DNA of 64,000 bases from Breoghania sp. GTDB taxonomy: Bacteria > Pseudomonadota > Alphaproteobacteria > Rhizobiales > Stappiaceae. A program made the translations under genes and the position numbers. Shown here piece by piece: positions 29,789 to 39,490 of the stretch. Position 1 is the stretch's first letter. The number at the start of each line of letters is the position of its first letter. The stretch covers positions 40,704-104,703 of the forward strand of contig NZ_JASJAV010000013.1 in NCBI RefSeq assembly GCF_030066895.1. Reading direction: 5' to 3'. A model generated the notes under the pieces. It saw only the letters and a list, made by a program, of their open reading frames with translations, made no database searches and was not told the origin of the DNA.

Positions 29789-30321
29789 TCACCTGTTAAG
29801 TGCCGTCTCCGCCTCTTCCCCCAAAAGTCCCCGCTTGAGAATGAAATCCACTCCGCGCCGCCACGCCTCATCAGTATTGCCGCGAATGGAGACGGAGGCA
29901 TTGCCGAGCATCCGGTCCGTCTCGGTATCGTGCGCGATGATCGAGATCGACTGGATCAGCGTCGAGACCTTGTGCACGAACCCCGTCAGGTTCGCCCGTG
30001 CCTCGGCCGATCGGGCAATGGGGGCTGCGCAATCGAGGCAATCCCACGGGTCGGGCAAACCCGCGATTGTTTCCTCCCGGCCGGAAAGATCGAAAATCTC
30101 CGCCCCGCGCGCGGCAAGCCGAGTCTCGACCTCCCGCGTGATCATCGAGAGCCGCGCCGTTTCCGTCGGATCGACGCCGCCGACCTCGCCCTCGATAGAG
30201 GTGTCCTGAAAAGCAAAGGGAAAGACCGCGATCTCACGCCCTCCGCCGATGCCGCGCCGCTCCACGCAACAGCCCCGGCGAGCATGGCAACACCCAGCGC
30301 GAAACCGCGTGCTGCGCTCAT
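29789..30321 (-). pseudogene. DUF3280/DUF2380-like exported protein, one frameshift
   Basis: ATG at 30319-30321 overlaps the SoxYZ-like stop (ATGA). Leader ARGFALGVAMLAGAVAWSGA, then after a frameshift near 30240: EIAVFPFAFQDTSIEGEVGG, IFDLSGREETIAGLPDPWDC, IRGNTDEAWRRGVDFILKRG. About 177 codons. Homologues occur as periplasmic proteins in PQQ alcohol-oxidation clusters; the fold recalls TolB-like proteins. The AEVETRLAARGAEIF region fits binding of small molecules or peptides, but no function is established. Confidence 0.7.
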
Positions 30322-31154
30322 GATCCCGGCTCCAGCTTCACCGTCCATTCGTCGGAGAATTTGCGCTCCTCGGTGTCGGTGACACGCGCGGTCATCTTCG
30401 CCCCGGGCTTCGGCTTGACGAAAAAGCGCACGCTCGGGTTCTCGCTCATGGAAATATCGCCGTTGAAGGTGAGAACCGGCTTGCCGTCCATGGAAAGTTC
30501 GATGGTGCGCACGTAGTCGGCCGGGATCCAGAGCTGGGTCACCCTGATCGATCCGCATGCCGGAATAGTTCGGGTGGCTGACCATGAATTGCGCCTGCGC
30601 GGGCGCATCTGCGTGCCAGTCGCCGATCTGGCAGAATTTAATCTTACCCAGCCGCGCCATGGCGGCCTCGTGATCCTTGCCCGCAGGGGCGGAACACCCG
30701 CCCACCGCCTTCACGTAATTGGCGGTCATGTAGAGTTTGCCGTCATTCGTCTCGGTCACCGCAGGCACATGCGTATAGGCGTTGACACGCACGCGGGTCG
30801 AAAAGCTCGCCATGCCGTTTTCAGGAAAGAAACCGAACGTGCCGATGACGGGGGCCGGGTTTTCGTCGGTGATCAGCGTGAGCTTCTCGATATAGCGCTC
30901 AGGCGTTTGCGGGATCAGCGCCGTGATGCTCACCGGCACCACAGCCGCGTCATGGGCGCGATAGGGCGTTTCCAACGCGATGACGCCCGCCCCCGTCGGC
31001 AATCTATCTCTCGGCCACCGAAGACGGCGGCGCGGATGTAGTTCCAGGCCTCGTCTTGTGTAAGGGCAGGTGCGGGGCCCGTCAGACCCGCTAGGGCCAG
31101 TGCGAGAGCGAAGATTTTCAGAAGCCCGGTTCGGGCGATGGAAGCATGGCGCAT
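30318..31154 (-). pseudogene. Quinoprotein dehydrogenase-associated SoxYZ-like carrier
   Basis: Fusion of SoxY-like and SoxZ-like domains, about 279 codons. Leader LLKIFALALALAGLTGPAPA; SoxY-like part VPVSITALIPQTPERYIEKL and the carrier cysteine in AVGGCSAPAGKD; SoxZ-like part DYVRTIELSMDGKPVLTFNG, NPSVRFFVKPKPGAKMTA, ending DEWTVKLEPGS. Frameshifts near 31000 and 30555. Overlaps both neighbours by a few bases, so translation is coupled. Known: such fused carriers accompany PQQ dehydrogenases and a SoxH-like metallohydrolase in a proposed periplasmic relay; the cargo is unknown. Confidence 0.85.
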
Positions 31155-32212
31155 CATTCCCACTCCAGTTCCGTATAGGCGGTGACGATGTTGCGGCCGT
31201 GGGCGGCATCGAACAGCAGCCAGTCGGTCCGGCCGAGATCGGTAAGTCGCGCGACGGTTTCCTTGATCCCCAGTTCCGTGGCGATGGCCTCGCGCACCCC
31301 GTCGCGCAAGGTGGCGAGATAGGCGCGCTCACGGGCAAACGAGCGGTCCGTCATGTTGACGGGACGGTGGCCCGGTACCACCCGCGTGATCCCGGTGTCC
31401 GCAAGGCGATCCAGAACGGCAAGTCAGCCGTTCAGACTGCCGTCGAGGATGGGCAGTCGCTCCGCAAACAGAAGATCCGCGGCCCAAAGCGTGTCGGTGC
31501 GGGCATCCCGAACCGTCAGGTCGCTGTCCGTATGGGCGGCGGGCCATGCCTCCAGGGTCAGCGGCCGGTTGCCGAGATCGATGGTTGTTACCTCGCGCAT
31601 CAGATCCGTCGGGGCAATGAAGCGCGTATCGGAGAAATCCGGCGAGAGGGCTCGGATGCGTTCCAGATAGAACGCGCCGCGCTCGGCAAGGGCCTGAGGC
31701 AGCCGGTGATGGCCGACATTGGCGATTTCTCCGGCCGCGATCTCGGCGGCAAAGGCGCCGTGGCCGAAACAGTGATCGGGATGCACATGGGTGGCGATGA
31801 CGTGGCTGAAGGGCTTGTCGGTCACACGCGCGATTGCTGCGCGAAGAGCCGTGCCCTGTTGCGTCGTCGTGCCCGTATCGATCACCGCGACGCTGATCTC
31901 ACCGACGATAAAGCCGATATTGGCGATCGTTGCGCCGTTTTGCGCGCTCATCTCCTCTTGGAGGCCGTAGCGCACGAACAGACCCTCGGCGATTTCGTGG
32001 AAGGGCAGGGCCGCGCTTGCGGCAAGGGCATCGGTGTTGAAGGTCGGGAGGGCGAGGGGCAGCGAAAACCCGCCGACGGTCGCCGCCAGTCCGGCAAGCA
32101 TGCCTCTTCGCGTCTGCGCAAGTGCATGGTGCGTTTGCGCAAGAGCGTGCCGCGTCGGGCCGTTCAGATCGTCTCGCCCAGTGCCGTGCAGGCCCATTTG
32201 GTGATCCGCCAT
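31154..32212 (-). pseudogene. Quinoprotein relay system zinc metallohydrolase (SoxH-related)
   Basis: Metallo-beta-lactamase fold with twin-arginine-type leader (TRRGMLAGLAATVGGFSLPL). Zinc motif THVHPDHCFGH, later His in NVGHHRLPQ, Asp in VIDTGTTTQQ and LWAADLLF, final His in VPGHRPVN. One TGA at 31424-31426 replaces Trp in DGSLNG-stop-LAVLDRL; the rest is in frame to 31154. ATG 32212 would overlap the 65-residue ORF by 49 bases; an internal start near the leader is possible. Probably acts on material carried by the adjacent SoxYZ-like protein. Periplasmic. Confidence 0.85.
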
Positions 32213-32361
32213 TGCGGTTTCCGGTCGGCCCATTGCACCACATCAATCATGCTGTGCCGGGTGCATTGGCCGATGTCGTCATAAAGCTTCAGCCGCATCT
32301 CGAAGGTCGTGCAGTCGGCGGGAGCTGCCGCCAGACAGGCCGTGATCAGAACTTCGAACAT
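32164..32361 (-). CDS. Small protein of the xoxF operon, 65 residues
   Basis: MFEVLITACLAAAPADCTTF at the start looks like a short secretion signal, followed by three Cys in all and VQWADRKPQWRITKWACTAL near the end. Lies between the xoxJ-CXXCW and metallohydrolase genes on the same strand and overlaps the latter's start by up to 49 bases. Intact. No family recognised; short open frames at this spot in PQQ clusters make it likely to be real. Probably periplasmic and disulfide-bonded (inference). Confidence 0.6.
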   Translation of the reverse strand: MFEVLITACLAAAPADCTTFEMRLKLYDDIGQCTRHSMIDVVQWADRKPQWRITKWACTALGETI

Positions 32362-32409
32362 TCCCGAAAGCTCCCCTACCTCGCGGGTATCCCGCTCGCG
32401 CGCTGGAGG

Positions 32410-33663
32410 TCACTCCGTCGATCGCCAGGGGCGCATTTCCTCAAGCAACTGATCGACTGCCGACCAACCGCTCACATCCGCCGGATACCAGACCACCTTG
32501 TCGAGCCCGAAGGAGAGCGCCCGCTTGGTCGCGTTCCACGACATCCAGCAATCGGGCTCGCAGAAGAAGACGAGCGGGCGCGCACCGTTTTCGCTCAGAC
32601 GCGCAAGCTCTGCTCTGAAGGCGGTCTCGTCGCTCTCGGTGAGCGTTCCGACACCCATATTGGCGAGCCAGTGCGCCCCCTTGATCGTTGCACGTTTCGG
32701 CTCGCGCCAGATCTGGTCGGGATCGCGGTTTTCCGGTTTGCGTGCGGCGGGAAAGATGTCGATCAGCACTGGCGAGGCGTCCGCCCGCATGGCAAGCAGG
32801 TCTTCCGTCGAAATCGTGCGCGCACCCGCAAGGCCCTCGGGAATGGGCGCGCGGTAGTTCTCCGTTCGGTATCCTTACGGTTCAAGAAAGCCGCCTGCAG
32901 ATTTAGCCCCGGATTTGGCTGTGGGAACCGGCGCAGTGACGGGCTTGACTTTCGGTCCGGCCGCCGTCTTGATCAACCGTCCCTTGCGGTCGAGCAGGGG
33001 ACGCCGTAGGCGGCCAGGATCGCGTCGATATCGTCCTTGCGCTTGCGCAGGATGCGGTTCAGTCGGTGTTTCCAGTCCGGTTCGTTGTAGCGGATGCCCA
33101 TCGACATCAGGAACGTAGGATTTCATGTGCCCGAGAAGTCCGTGACGCGCCAAAAGCGAGACCACCGGCGTGCGCGGTTGAGCGCCGATCGTCAATCCCT
33201 TCAACGCCTGATCGCCGAGGCTTCCGGAAAGCACCGTGTCCTTGCGGTGCACCATCACGTAGGTGGAATTGTAATAGGGATTGGTGTTCTGCATCACCTC
33301 GTTGGTCGCCGTGACCCCGATGATGAGATCGCAACGTTTTTCGCCGAGCGTGCGGCGCACGAAGCCGATGGTCTGCGGAAACCAGGTGTAGCGAACCGGC
33401 AGGCCCAGTTCCTCGCCGATGATCTCCGCGATCCGGTTCTCGAACCCTTCGCCCCTGTCGTTGGAATAGGGCAGGTTGCCGGGATCCGCGCGGATCCGGA
33501 GTTCCGTGCGGTCGACCACATCCGGGTGGGCGGTCGTTTCCTGCGCTGCGGCCGGAAAGGCAAACTACGTCGTCACCGTCGCCGCGCCGATGGCCGCAAG
33601 GACCACGCCTTTTCTCAAGGCGCGGATTGCGATTCTCGCGGGAGAGGCCGGGAGCAACGTCAC
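32410..33663 (-). pseudogene. xoxJ: XoxJ-like periplasmic binding protein fused to a CXXCW (rhodanese-like) domain
   Basis: One reading frame holds two proteins usually encoded separately. Residues about 1-260: leader (RALRKGVVLAAIGAATVTT then AFPAAAQ), binding-protein domain ELRIRADPGNLPYSNDRGEG and RKDTVLSGSLGDQALKG, ending YGVPLLDRKGRL. After a Lys/Pro/Ala-rich linker come GYRTENYRAPIPEGLAGART and the CEPDCWMSWNATKRALS motif that defines PQQ-associated CXXCW proteins, with no new signal peptide or start. Lesions: TAG 33565-33567 in the leader, compensating frameshifts near 33120 and 33010, and TAA 32875-32877 in the linker. GTG start overlaps the xoxG stop (caGTGAcg). XoxJ is thought to help activate or partner XoxF. 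Confidence 0.82.
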
Positions 33664-34223
33664 TGGCTCGCCTTCCATTCCTGGAAGACGGGATCCTCCT
33701 TGGCTGGTATGCGCTTGGGTCGTCCGCGCCCCAGATCATCGTTCGAACGCGCCTTCAGTTAGGCGTAGATGTGATCGATATAGAACATCACGTCCGACAC
33801 CTCGGCGAAGGAGGGCATGACGGAATCCTGTGCGGCGTTGACCACCTGACGACCGTTCACGACGACTTCCAGGAAGTCCTCTTAGGACATGGTTTTGAGC
33901 GAATCCTTCAGCGCCGGCGCGTAGGTGGAGCCGAGCCCGTCCGGCCCGTGGCACGACGAATGATAGCGGCGAAAGCCGTTATAGACGCCGTAATCCACCT
34001 TGCCGTCCTTGATGATGTAGGGGTGGTCTTCCCAATTTTTCTCATCCGCGGCAAAGGCCGCGCCTCCCGGCATCGCCACGGCGCCCAGCAAGGCCACCAT
34101 ACCTGCGCGCAGCAGGGTCGACAGGGCCCGTCCGAATGTCCGGCGGTTGGATGTCCTGCCCGTCGCGGCCTCGTGTTCGCACGCCATCATCGAATGCGGA
34201 TCCGCTTCATTCCCAAAACGCAT
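33660..34223 (-). pseudogene. xoxG: XoxG-type cytochrome c, heme motif deleted
   Basis: Electron acceptor of XoxF in the periplasm. ATG at 34223 after a GGAGAGGGAA ribosome site; leader with LLRAGMVALLGAVAMPGGAA; mature part YIIKDGKVDYGVYNGFRRYH, GPDGLGSTYAPALKDSLKTM, EDFLEVVVNGRQVV, SVMPSFAEVSDVMFYIDHIY, LKARSNDDLGRGRPK. At the heme site the sequence is YHSSCHGPDG; no CXXCH occurs anywhere in the protein. Loss of three residues from a CHVCH-like motif by slippage between two TGCCAC copies would explain it (inference). TAA at 33882-33884 and TAA at 33759-33761 replace Tyr. Cannot carry covalent heme as it stands. Confidence 0.85.
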
Positions 34224-34561
34224 GTATTCCCTCTCCCCGGATCGACCGCTTCCCGGCTCTCGCAAGGCGCGCGGATCCGGCCTTTTTCATCGGCGGCTGG
34301 AATACGTACCGTCCGCCCGCATTGCCGCGTCCTCCTCGACGGATGTCCGGTGGCGGCGCGAGCGCCAGTCCATGTCCTTCCGCCATGTCGTCCTGTTTTC
34401 GTTCCTGATCGTTGCGACGGGCGGGGCTTGGTGCTGTCCCACCCAGCTGCTTTCGTGCCGAACCGCCCGCCCCGTGCCGTGCGGGGCGAGCGGTCTGCCT
34501 GCGGCGTCCTTTCCCGTCTCCGGGTCGTCGCTCGAACGCCGCGGCTGTGACGCGGAAAGCG
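34224..34561. other. Gap between xoxF and xoxG
   Basis: 338 bases without a recognised gene; GC-rich. Ends with the xoxG ribosome site. Long for a gap inside a xoxFGJ operon, and could hold a processing or attenuation site, but no clear hairpin with T run was seen. Confidence 0.45.
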
Positions 34562-36377
34562 TCAGTTCGGCAGGGCGAACACCGTCAGCTGACCGCCGAG
34601 ATTGGTGTAGCTCGACAGCGAACGGTATGTGCCCACGGCCCCCAGGCCCTCGGAGCCTTCCGTCAGGCCCGCCGCCAGACCGATGCCGGCCCAGCCGCCG
34701 ATGCCGGAATAGACGGCGATGAACTGCTTGCCATTATGCTCGTAGGTGGTGACGTTGCCGATGATGCCCGACGGGGTCTTGAAGCGGTAAAGCTCCTCGC
34801 CCGTGTTGGCGTCGATAGCCTTCAGGTAGCCTTCCAGCGTGCCGTAGAAGACCACGTCGCCCGCGGTCGCCAGCGCACCGGACTACACCGAGAAGGGCTC
34901 CGGCAGGGATCACTTGATCTCGCCCTTAGCCGCATCCCAGGCAATGAAGTTGCCTAGACCGCCGTGGCTGTTGGGAGCCGGGAACATGGCCAGCGTCGCG
35001 CCCACATAGGGCTGACCGGCCGTATACGAGACCTGGAAGGGCTCGTAGTCCATGCAGACGTGGTTGGTCGGAATGTAGAACAGACCCGTCTTCAGCGAGT
35101 AGGACGAGGGCTGCTGGTCCTTGGTGCCGAGCGCCGTCGGGCAGATGTCGGTGGAGTTCACGTCTTCACCGTTCTGGTCGGTGGAATATTTGGAAACCAC
35201 CTGGGGACGACCGTACTGGTCGCTGTCGGGATCCATCACGACTTCGGTCGCCCAGTTGACGGCGGGATCGTACTTCTTCGCCACCAGCAGTTCCCCGGTC
35301 ACGCGGTCCAGCGTGTAGGAGAAACCGTTGTGGTCCGGATGGACGAGCATCTTGCGCGTCTTGCCGTCGATTTCCAGATCGACCAGCATCATCTCGTTGA
35401 CGCCGTCATAGTCCCATTCGTCATGCGGGGGCATCTGGTAGACCCACTTGGCCATGCCGGTGTCGAGGTCACGGGCGAAGATGGTCATCGACCAGCGATT
35501 GTCGCCGGGGCGCTGCACCGGGTTCCAGGTGCTGGGGTTGCCCGAACCGTAATAGACGAGGTTCAGCTCCGGATCGTAGGACAGCCAGCCCCAGGTGGTG
35601 GCGCCGCCCAGCTTCCACTGGTCGCCTTCCCAGGTCTTGAGACTGGAATCTTTGCTCACCGGCTTGCCCAGATGGGTGGTCTTTTCCGGATCGAACATGA
35701 TCTTGTCGTCCAGGCCGCTGGTATAAGCGCGCCAGGCGATCGACCCGTCGGAGATGTTGTATGCGGTCATGTGGCCCTGAATGCCGAATTCGCCGCTGGA
35801 AATGCCCACCAGCACCTTGTCGCCGGCCACCATCGGAGCGGACGTGCCGATCTCGCCCTTGGAGGCGTCGCCATTGGCAACTTTCCACTTCACTTCGCCG
35901 GTCTTGGCGTCGAGCGCCACCAGTGTGGTGTCGGCCTGATGCAGGAAGATCATGCCGTCGCCGTAAGCCACGCCGCGGTTGACCGTGTCGCAGCACATCA
36001 CCGGAATGACGTCCGGATCCTGCTTCGGCTCGTATTTCCAGATGATGCGGCCGCTGTCGTTCAGGTCGAGCGCGAAGACCTTGTTGGGAAACGGCGTGTG
36101 CACGTACATTACGTCGCCGATGATGAGCGGTCCGCCCTCATGGCCGCGCAGAACGCCGGTGGAAAATTTCCAGGACACCTGCAGGTTGCCGATGTTGCTC
36201 TTGTTGATCTGGTTGAGCTTGCTGTACCGGGTGCTGGAATAGTCACCCAGTTGCATGACCCAGTCCTTCGGATTCTTCTGCATCTCGACTAGTTCGTCAC
36301 TCGCATGTGCGAATGACGACATGGGTCAGGGCGGCCACTCCGACGGCCGCCAGGACTTTGAAGCTTTGCATTTCCAT
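34562..36377 (-). pseudogene. xoxF: Lanthanide-dependent PQQ methanol/alcohol dehydrogenase
   Basis: About 605 codons, eight-bladed quinoprotein with W-motif repeats (for example [20 protein letters not shown]). Lanthanide signature: the catalytic Asp and the extra Asp two residues later are both present in [13 protein letters not shown]; calcium-type MxaF has Ala at the second position. Adjacent-Cys disulfide in [10 protein letters not shown]. Leader [15 protein letters not shown], then a frameshift near 36317. TGA 34910-34912 and TAG 34883-34885 both replace Trp (GEIK-stop-SLPEP and [16 protein letters not shown]), removing the last blade. Followed by xoxG and xoxJ as in methylotrophs. Oxidises methanol or other primary alcohols in the periplasm; formaldehyde would go to FrmA/FghA. 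Confidence 0.92.
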
Positions 36378-36757
36378 CCCCTACGCATTGTGTTGGCGTA
36401 TACCGGCGACATTTTTGTTATTCGGACCCGGAATTGACCAGTTTCCGTCCGCCGGGCAGGCGTAAACGAGCTTTCCGACTCTGGAAAATCCCTAGGTAAA
36501 GTCGATAGAACCATAGTATTAACTGTTTGGAAGGATTAATAAATAACAGAAAAAAGAACGTATTACATGCAATATGTAAGATAATGCCGAATCTTGCGGT
36601 ATGGACGTATGTCGTCTTCTGAAAGGTGGGGTGTTACGTTTCTCGTCGATACGTTGCCGGGTTGGGGTCTCGTAGGGGAATGCTCGCGTCTGGTGAGGGG
36701 CGTTCGGCATGCGGAGACGACTCGATCCAGCCGGAGAAGAGCCCCCGTTCTGGTCTC
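36378..36757. other. xoxF upstream region
   Basis: 380 bases between the NitT/TauT ATPase and xoxF. AT-rich at 36510-36600 (taataaataacagaaaaaag), otherwise GC-rich. Expected to contain the xoxF promoter; no specific operator was identified. Confidence 0.5.
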
Positions 36758-37467
36758 CTAGAACCTCACTGTTTCCCGATAGCGCGTCGCCAGATCCTCA
36801 AGCAGGCCTTCGCGGGCGGAGCGGTCGCGATCCTTGCGCGGAAGGGCGATCGCCTCGTCGCCGACAAGCGTTGCCGGGCGCTCGTCGATCAACAGCAGCC
36901 GGTCGGCGAGCTGGACGGCTTCGCGCACATTGTGGCTGACCATCAGCACCGTGTGACCCCGCGCGCCCGCCACAGATCCAGCAGCAGCGCGCGCAGGCAT
37001 TCCGCGACCGGCTCGTCGAGGGAGACGAAGGGTTCGTCCAGCAACAACACGTCCGGATCGACCGCAAAGGCGCGGGCCAGCGCGACGCGGCGGGCAAGCC
37101 TCAGCGACAGCTCGCCCGGATAGCTTGCACGCATCGCGGACAGGCCCAGCGTTTCGAAAAGGGCGTCGAGATCCGGCATCGCATCGGGGGGAAGTGCGAG
37201 GCGCACGTTCTGCTCCACCGTGCGCCAGGGCAGAAGCCGCGGTTCCTGAAAGATGGCGGCGAGCCGGGCGCGTTCGCTGGGCAGGCGCACGTCACCGCGG
37301 TGATCAGTGTCGAGCCCGAGCATGATTCGGAGCGCCGTTGTCTTGCCACAGCCCGACGGGCCGATCAGACAGGTGAAGCTGCCCGGCTCCAGCGAAAAGG
37401 CGAGATCGCGCAGCACCGCGATGCGGCCTCCCTCGACCAGCGCGAAATCCTTCGCGTCGATGCGCAC
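36758..37467 (-). pseudogene. NitT/TauT-type ABC transporter ATPase, one frameshift
   Basis: Walker A LIGPSGCGKTTALRIMLGLD, Q-loop IFQEPRLLPWRTVEQNV, Walker B VLLLDEPFVSLDEPV, switch His VLMVSHNVREAVQLAD. The signature reads SLRLARRVALARAF in place of SGGMRQR, a marked deviation. Frameshift near 36950 in a GGGG run. GTG start 2 bases after the permease stop. Last gene of a three-gene importer directly upstream of xoxF on the same strand. Family members import nitrate, sulfonates, taurine or thiamine precursors; substrate unknown here. Confidence 0.82.
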
Positions 37468-37468
37468 G

Positions 37469-38271
37469 TCAAGCCGGCTTCGCGCGCCAGCGGGTAAGTC
37501 GTGTTTTAAGGGGTTGGACCAGACTGTATTCGGTGACCAGCATGACCGCGATGAAGGCGAAGGCGTAGCCGAGAATGGCGGTCACGTTGAAGAGTTGGAA
37601 ATAGAAATAGAGGTGGATCTGGAAGCCCACCCCGTTGGAGCGGCCGAGCAGTTCCACGACCAGCACGATCTTCCAGATCAGCGCCAGGCCAGACCGTGAG
37701 GCGGCCGCGAGATAGGGCTGAAGCTGTGGCAGGACCACGTCGCGCACGGTCGCCAGGCGCGGAAACCGGTAACCCGCGCCATCTCGGAAAGCTTCGGGTC
37801 GAGCGCCCTCGCGCAAGGTGATCACCACATTCGGGATCTTGTTGAGCGCAACGGCCGTGATCGCCGCGGCTTCCGTCAGCCCGATCCAGATGTAGCACAG
37901 TACGATCAGCACCAGCGCTGGCATATTGATCAACAGGATCAGCCAGGGATCGAGCAACCGGTCGACCGCCTGTCGCCGCCCCATCGCAAGCCCGATCGCC
38001 GTGCCCAGCGTCATGGAAAGGGCAAAGGCGCCTGCAACCCGCGCCAGCGTGACGGCGAGATGGAAGAACAGATCGCCGGAGGCCACCTAATGCACCATGA
38101 AGGAGGCGACGGCGGTGGGGCCCGGCACATCCGGATCGCCTGCCCACCATGCCGCTCCCGTCCACGCCAGGAAGAACAGGGCGAGCGAGACAAGGCCGAG
38201 CGGCGCGCTCCGGCGCGACCCCGTGCCCCGACGCCGCGCACCGTTTCGTGGTGGGCTGCCTCCGCGCTCAC
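37469..38271 (-). pseudogene. NitT/TauT-type ABC transporter permease
   Basis: Membrane segments VSLALFFLAW, FALSMTLGTAIGLAMG, PWLILLINMPALVLIVLCYI and ILGYAFAFIAVMLVTEYSLV; coupling region TVRDVVLPQLQPYLAAASRS. GTG start at 38271, two bases after the binding-protein stop. TAG 38087-38089 (MVH-stop-VASGD) and a frameshift near 38195. Typical length of about 267 codons. Forms the channel for the importer with the ATPase at 36758 and binding protein at 38274. Confidence 0.82.
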
Positions 38272-38273
38272 GC

Positions 38274-39245
38274 CTAGATCCCGTTGAGTGCTGCGGACCA
38301 GAACGTGCCGGGCGCCATTTCGCGGGCCGGACCGACCAGCTTCTCCCCGCCGAGTTTCGCCAGAAGCTCGTAGATGTGGGCGGTGTCCTGCATTTCCTCT
38401 TTCAGCGATCGGGTTGGGATGCCTGCCCGGAAACGGTCGCGCAGGGCGGCGAATGTCGCGTCATCCGGCGATTCCATGGCCGGGCGCAGGTCCTCCCAGG
38501 CCTCGTCGGAGGCTTTCAGCAGGGCCTTGATCTAGTGCGAGGCGTGCACGAAGCCCAGCATGGCCTCGCGGTGCTCGTTCGCCCAGCTTTCATCGAAGAC
38601 ATAGCCGATCTCCGAGATCGCGCCTTCCGCACCAAGCCGTATCGCCGCGTCATTGGCATCGAGAATGCGGCGGAAACCCTTGGCTTCAAGACGCGCGGCG
38701 TAGTGCCAGTAGTTGAGGACGGCATCGAGTTCGCCCTGTTCCAGCTTCTTGGCCAGAAGCGGCGGCGCGCCGAAGACGAGTTCGTTCGTCTCCGCCGGAT
38801 CGAAGCCCGCATCGCGTTCCGCCAGTCCACGCGAGGTCAGCCAGCCCTTGTCGAGCGGCCCGCCCGCAACGCCCACTTTCCGGCCCTTGAGGTCCGCCAG
38901 GTCGTGAATCTCGGATGTCGCCGGCACCATCAGCGCGGCCACGGAGGAAGAGAAGGGCACAAAGGTATAGGCCCGGCCCACCGCGCGTTGACGCGAAACC
39001 CACAGCCAGTCGGAGACGATGACGTCGACCTCGCCCCCTTGAAGCACCACCAGCGTCGCCTGATTGGAGGCAAACGGGATGGTTTCGACCGAAATGCCGT
39101 TTGCCTGGTCGATCTTGTGGGCGATAAGGCTCTTCAGCTTCCAGTTGACCGTTCCGTATTTCAGAACGCCCACCCGAATGGTCTCCGCGGCATTCGCCGA
39201 GCCCGCAGCGAATGTCAGCGCGACAGCCATGACGGCCGTCGTCAT
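38274..39245 (-). pseudogene. NitT/TauT-type ABC transporter substrate-binding protein
   Basis: Periplasmic binding protein, about 324 codons. Leader MTTAVMAVALTFAAGSANAA; mature part ETIRVGVLKYGTVNWKLKSL, PFASNQATLVVLQGGEVDVI, VSDWLWVSRQRAVG, LKGRKVGVAGGPLDKGWLTS. TAG 38532-38534 (HASH-stop-IKALLKASDEAW) is the only lesion; the frame then runs to 38274. Start uncertain: ATG 39245 lacks a good ribosome site, while GGGAGGG lies 26 bases upstream and GTG 39302 would add a longer leader. Its place directly before xoxF suggests transport of something used by the alcohol-oxidation system (inference). Confidence 0.82.
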
Positions 39246-39405
39246 GATTTTGAAGATGTGCGTGTGTCCCTCCCAGGGCGGTATCGGTTCTGCCGGTTTC
39301 ACGTCTTGGCGCGTGGTGGGCCGGAAGATCCTGCCGCGAGGGAGTGTAACGAATGACGGCAGGGCTTGAATATAGTGCCTAAGGGCAACGGCTTCTCCGT
39401 CTGGG

Positions 39406-39451
39406 CTTACATGTTATATGGCCCGTACCTTACATGTTATATGGCCCGTAC
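39406..39451. repeat. Perfect 23-bp tandem duplication
   Basis: cttacatgttatatggcccgtac occurs twice in immediate succession upstream of the acetyltransferase gene. AT-rich centre tgttatat could be a promoter -10 element, so the duplication would give two copies of it. Confidence 0.9.
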
Positions 39452-39490
39452 CACGTCCGTCCTGCTGTTGGCCCCGCCACGAGAGAGTTC

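Noticed and set aside
35390..35430. Calcium-type MxaF identity for the quinoprotein dehydrogenase
   Set aside because: The DYD motif with the second Asp and the xoxG/xoxJ neighbours indicate the lanthanide-dependent XoxF type.
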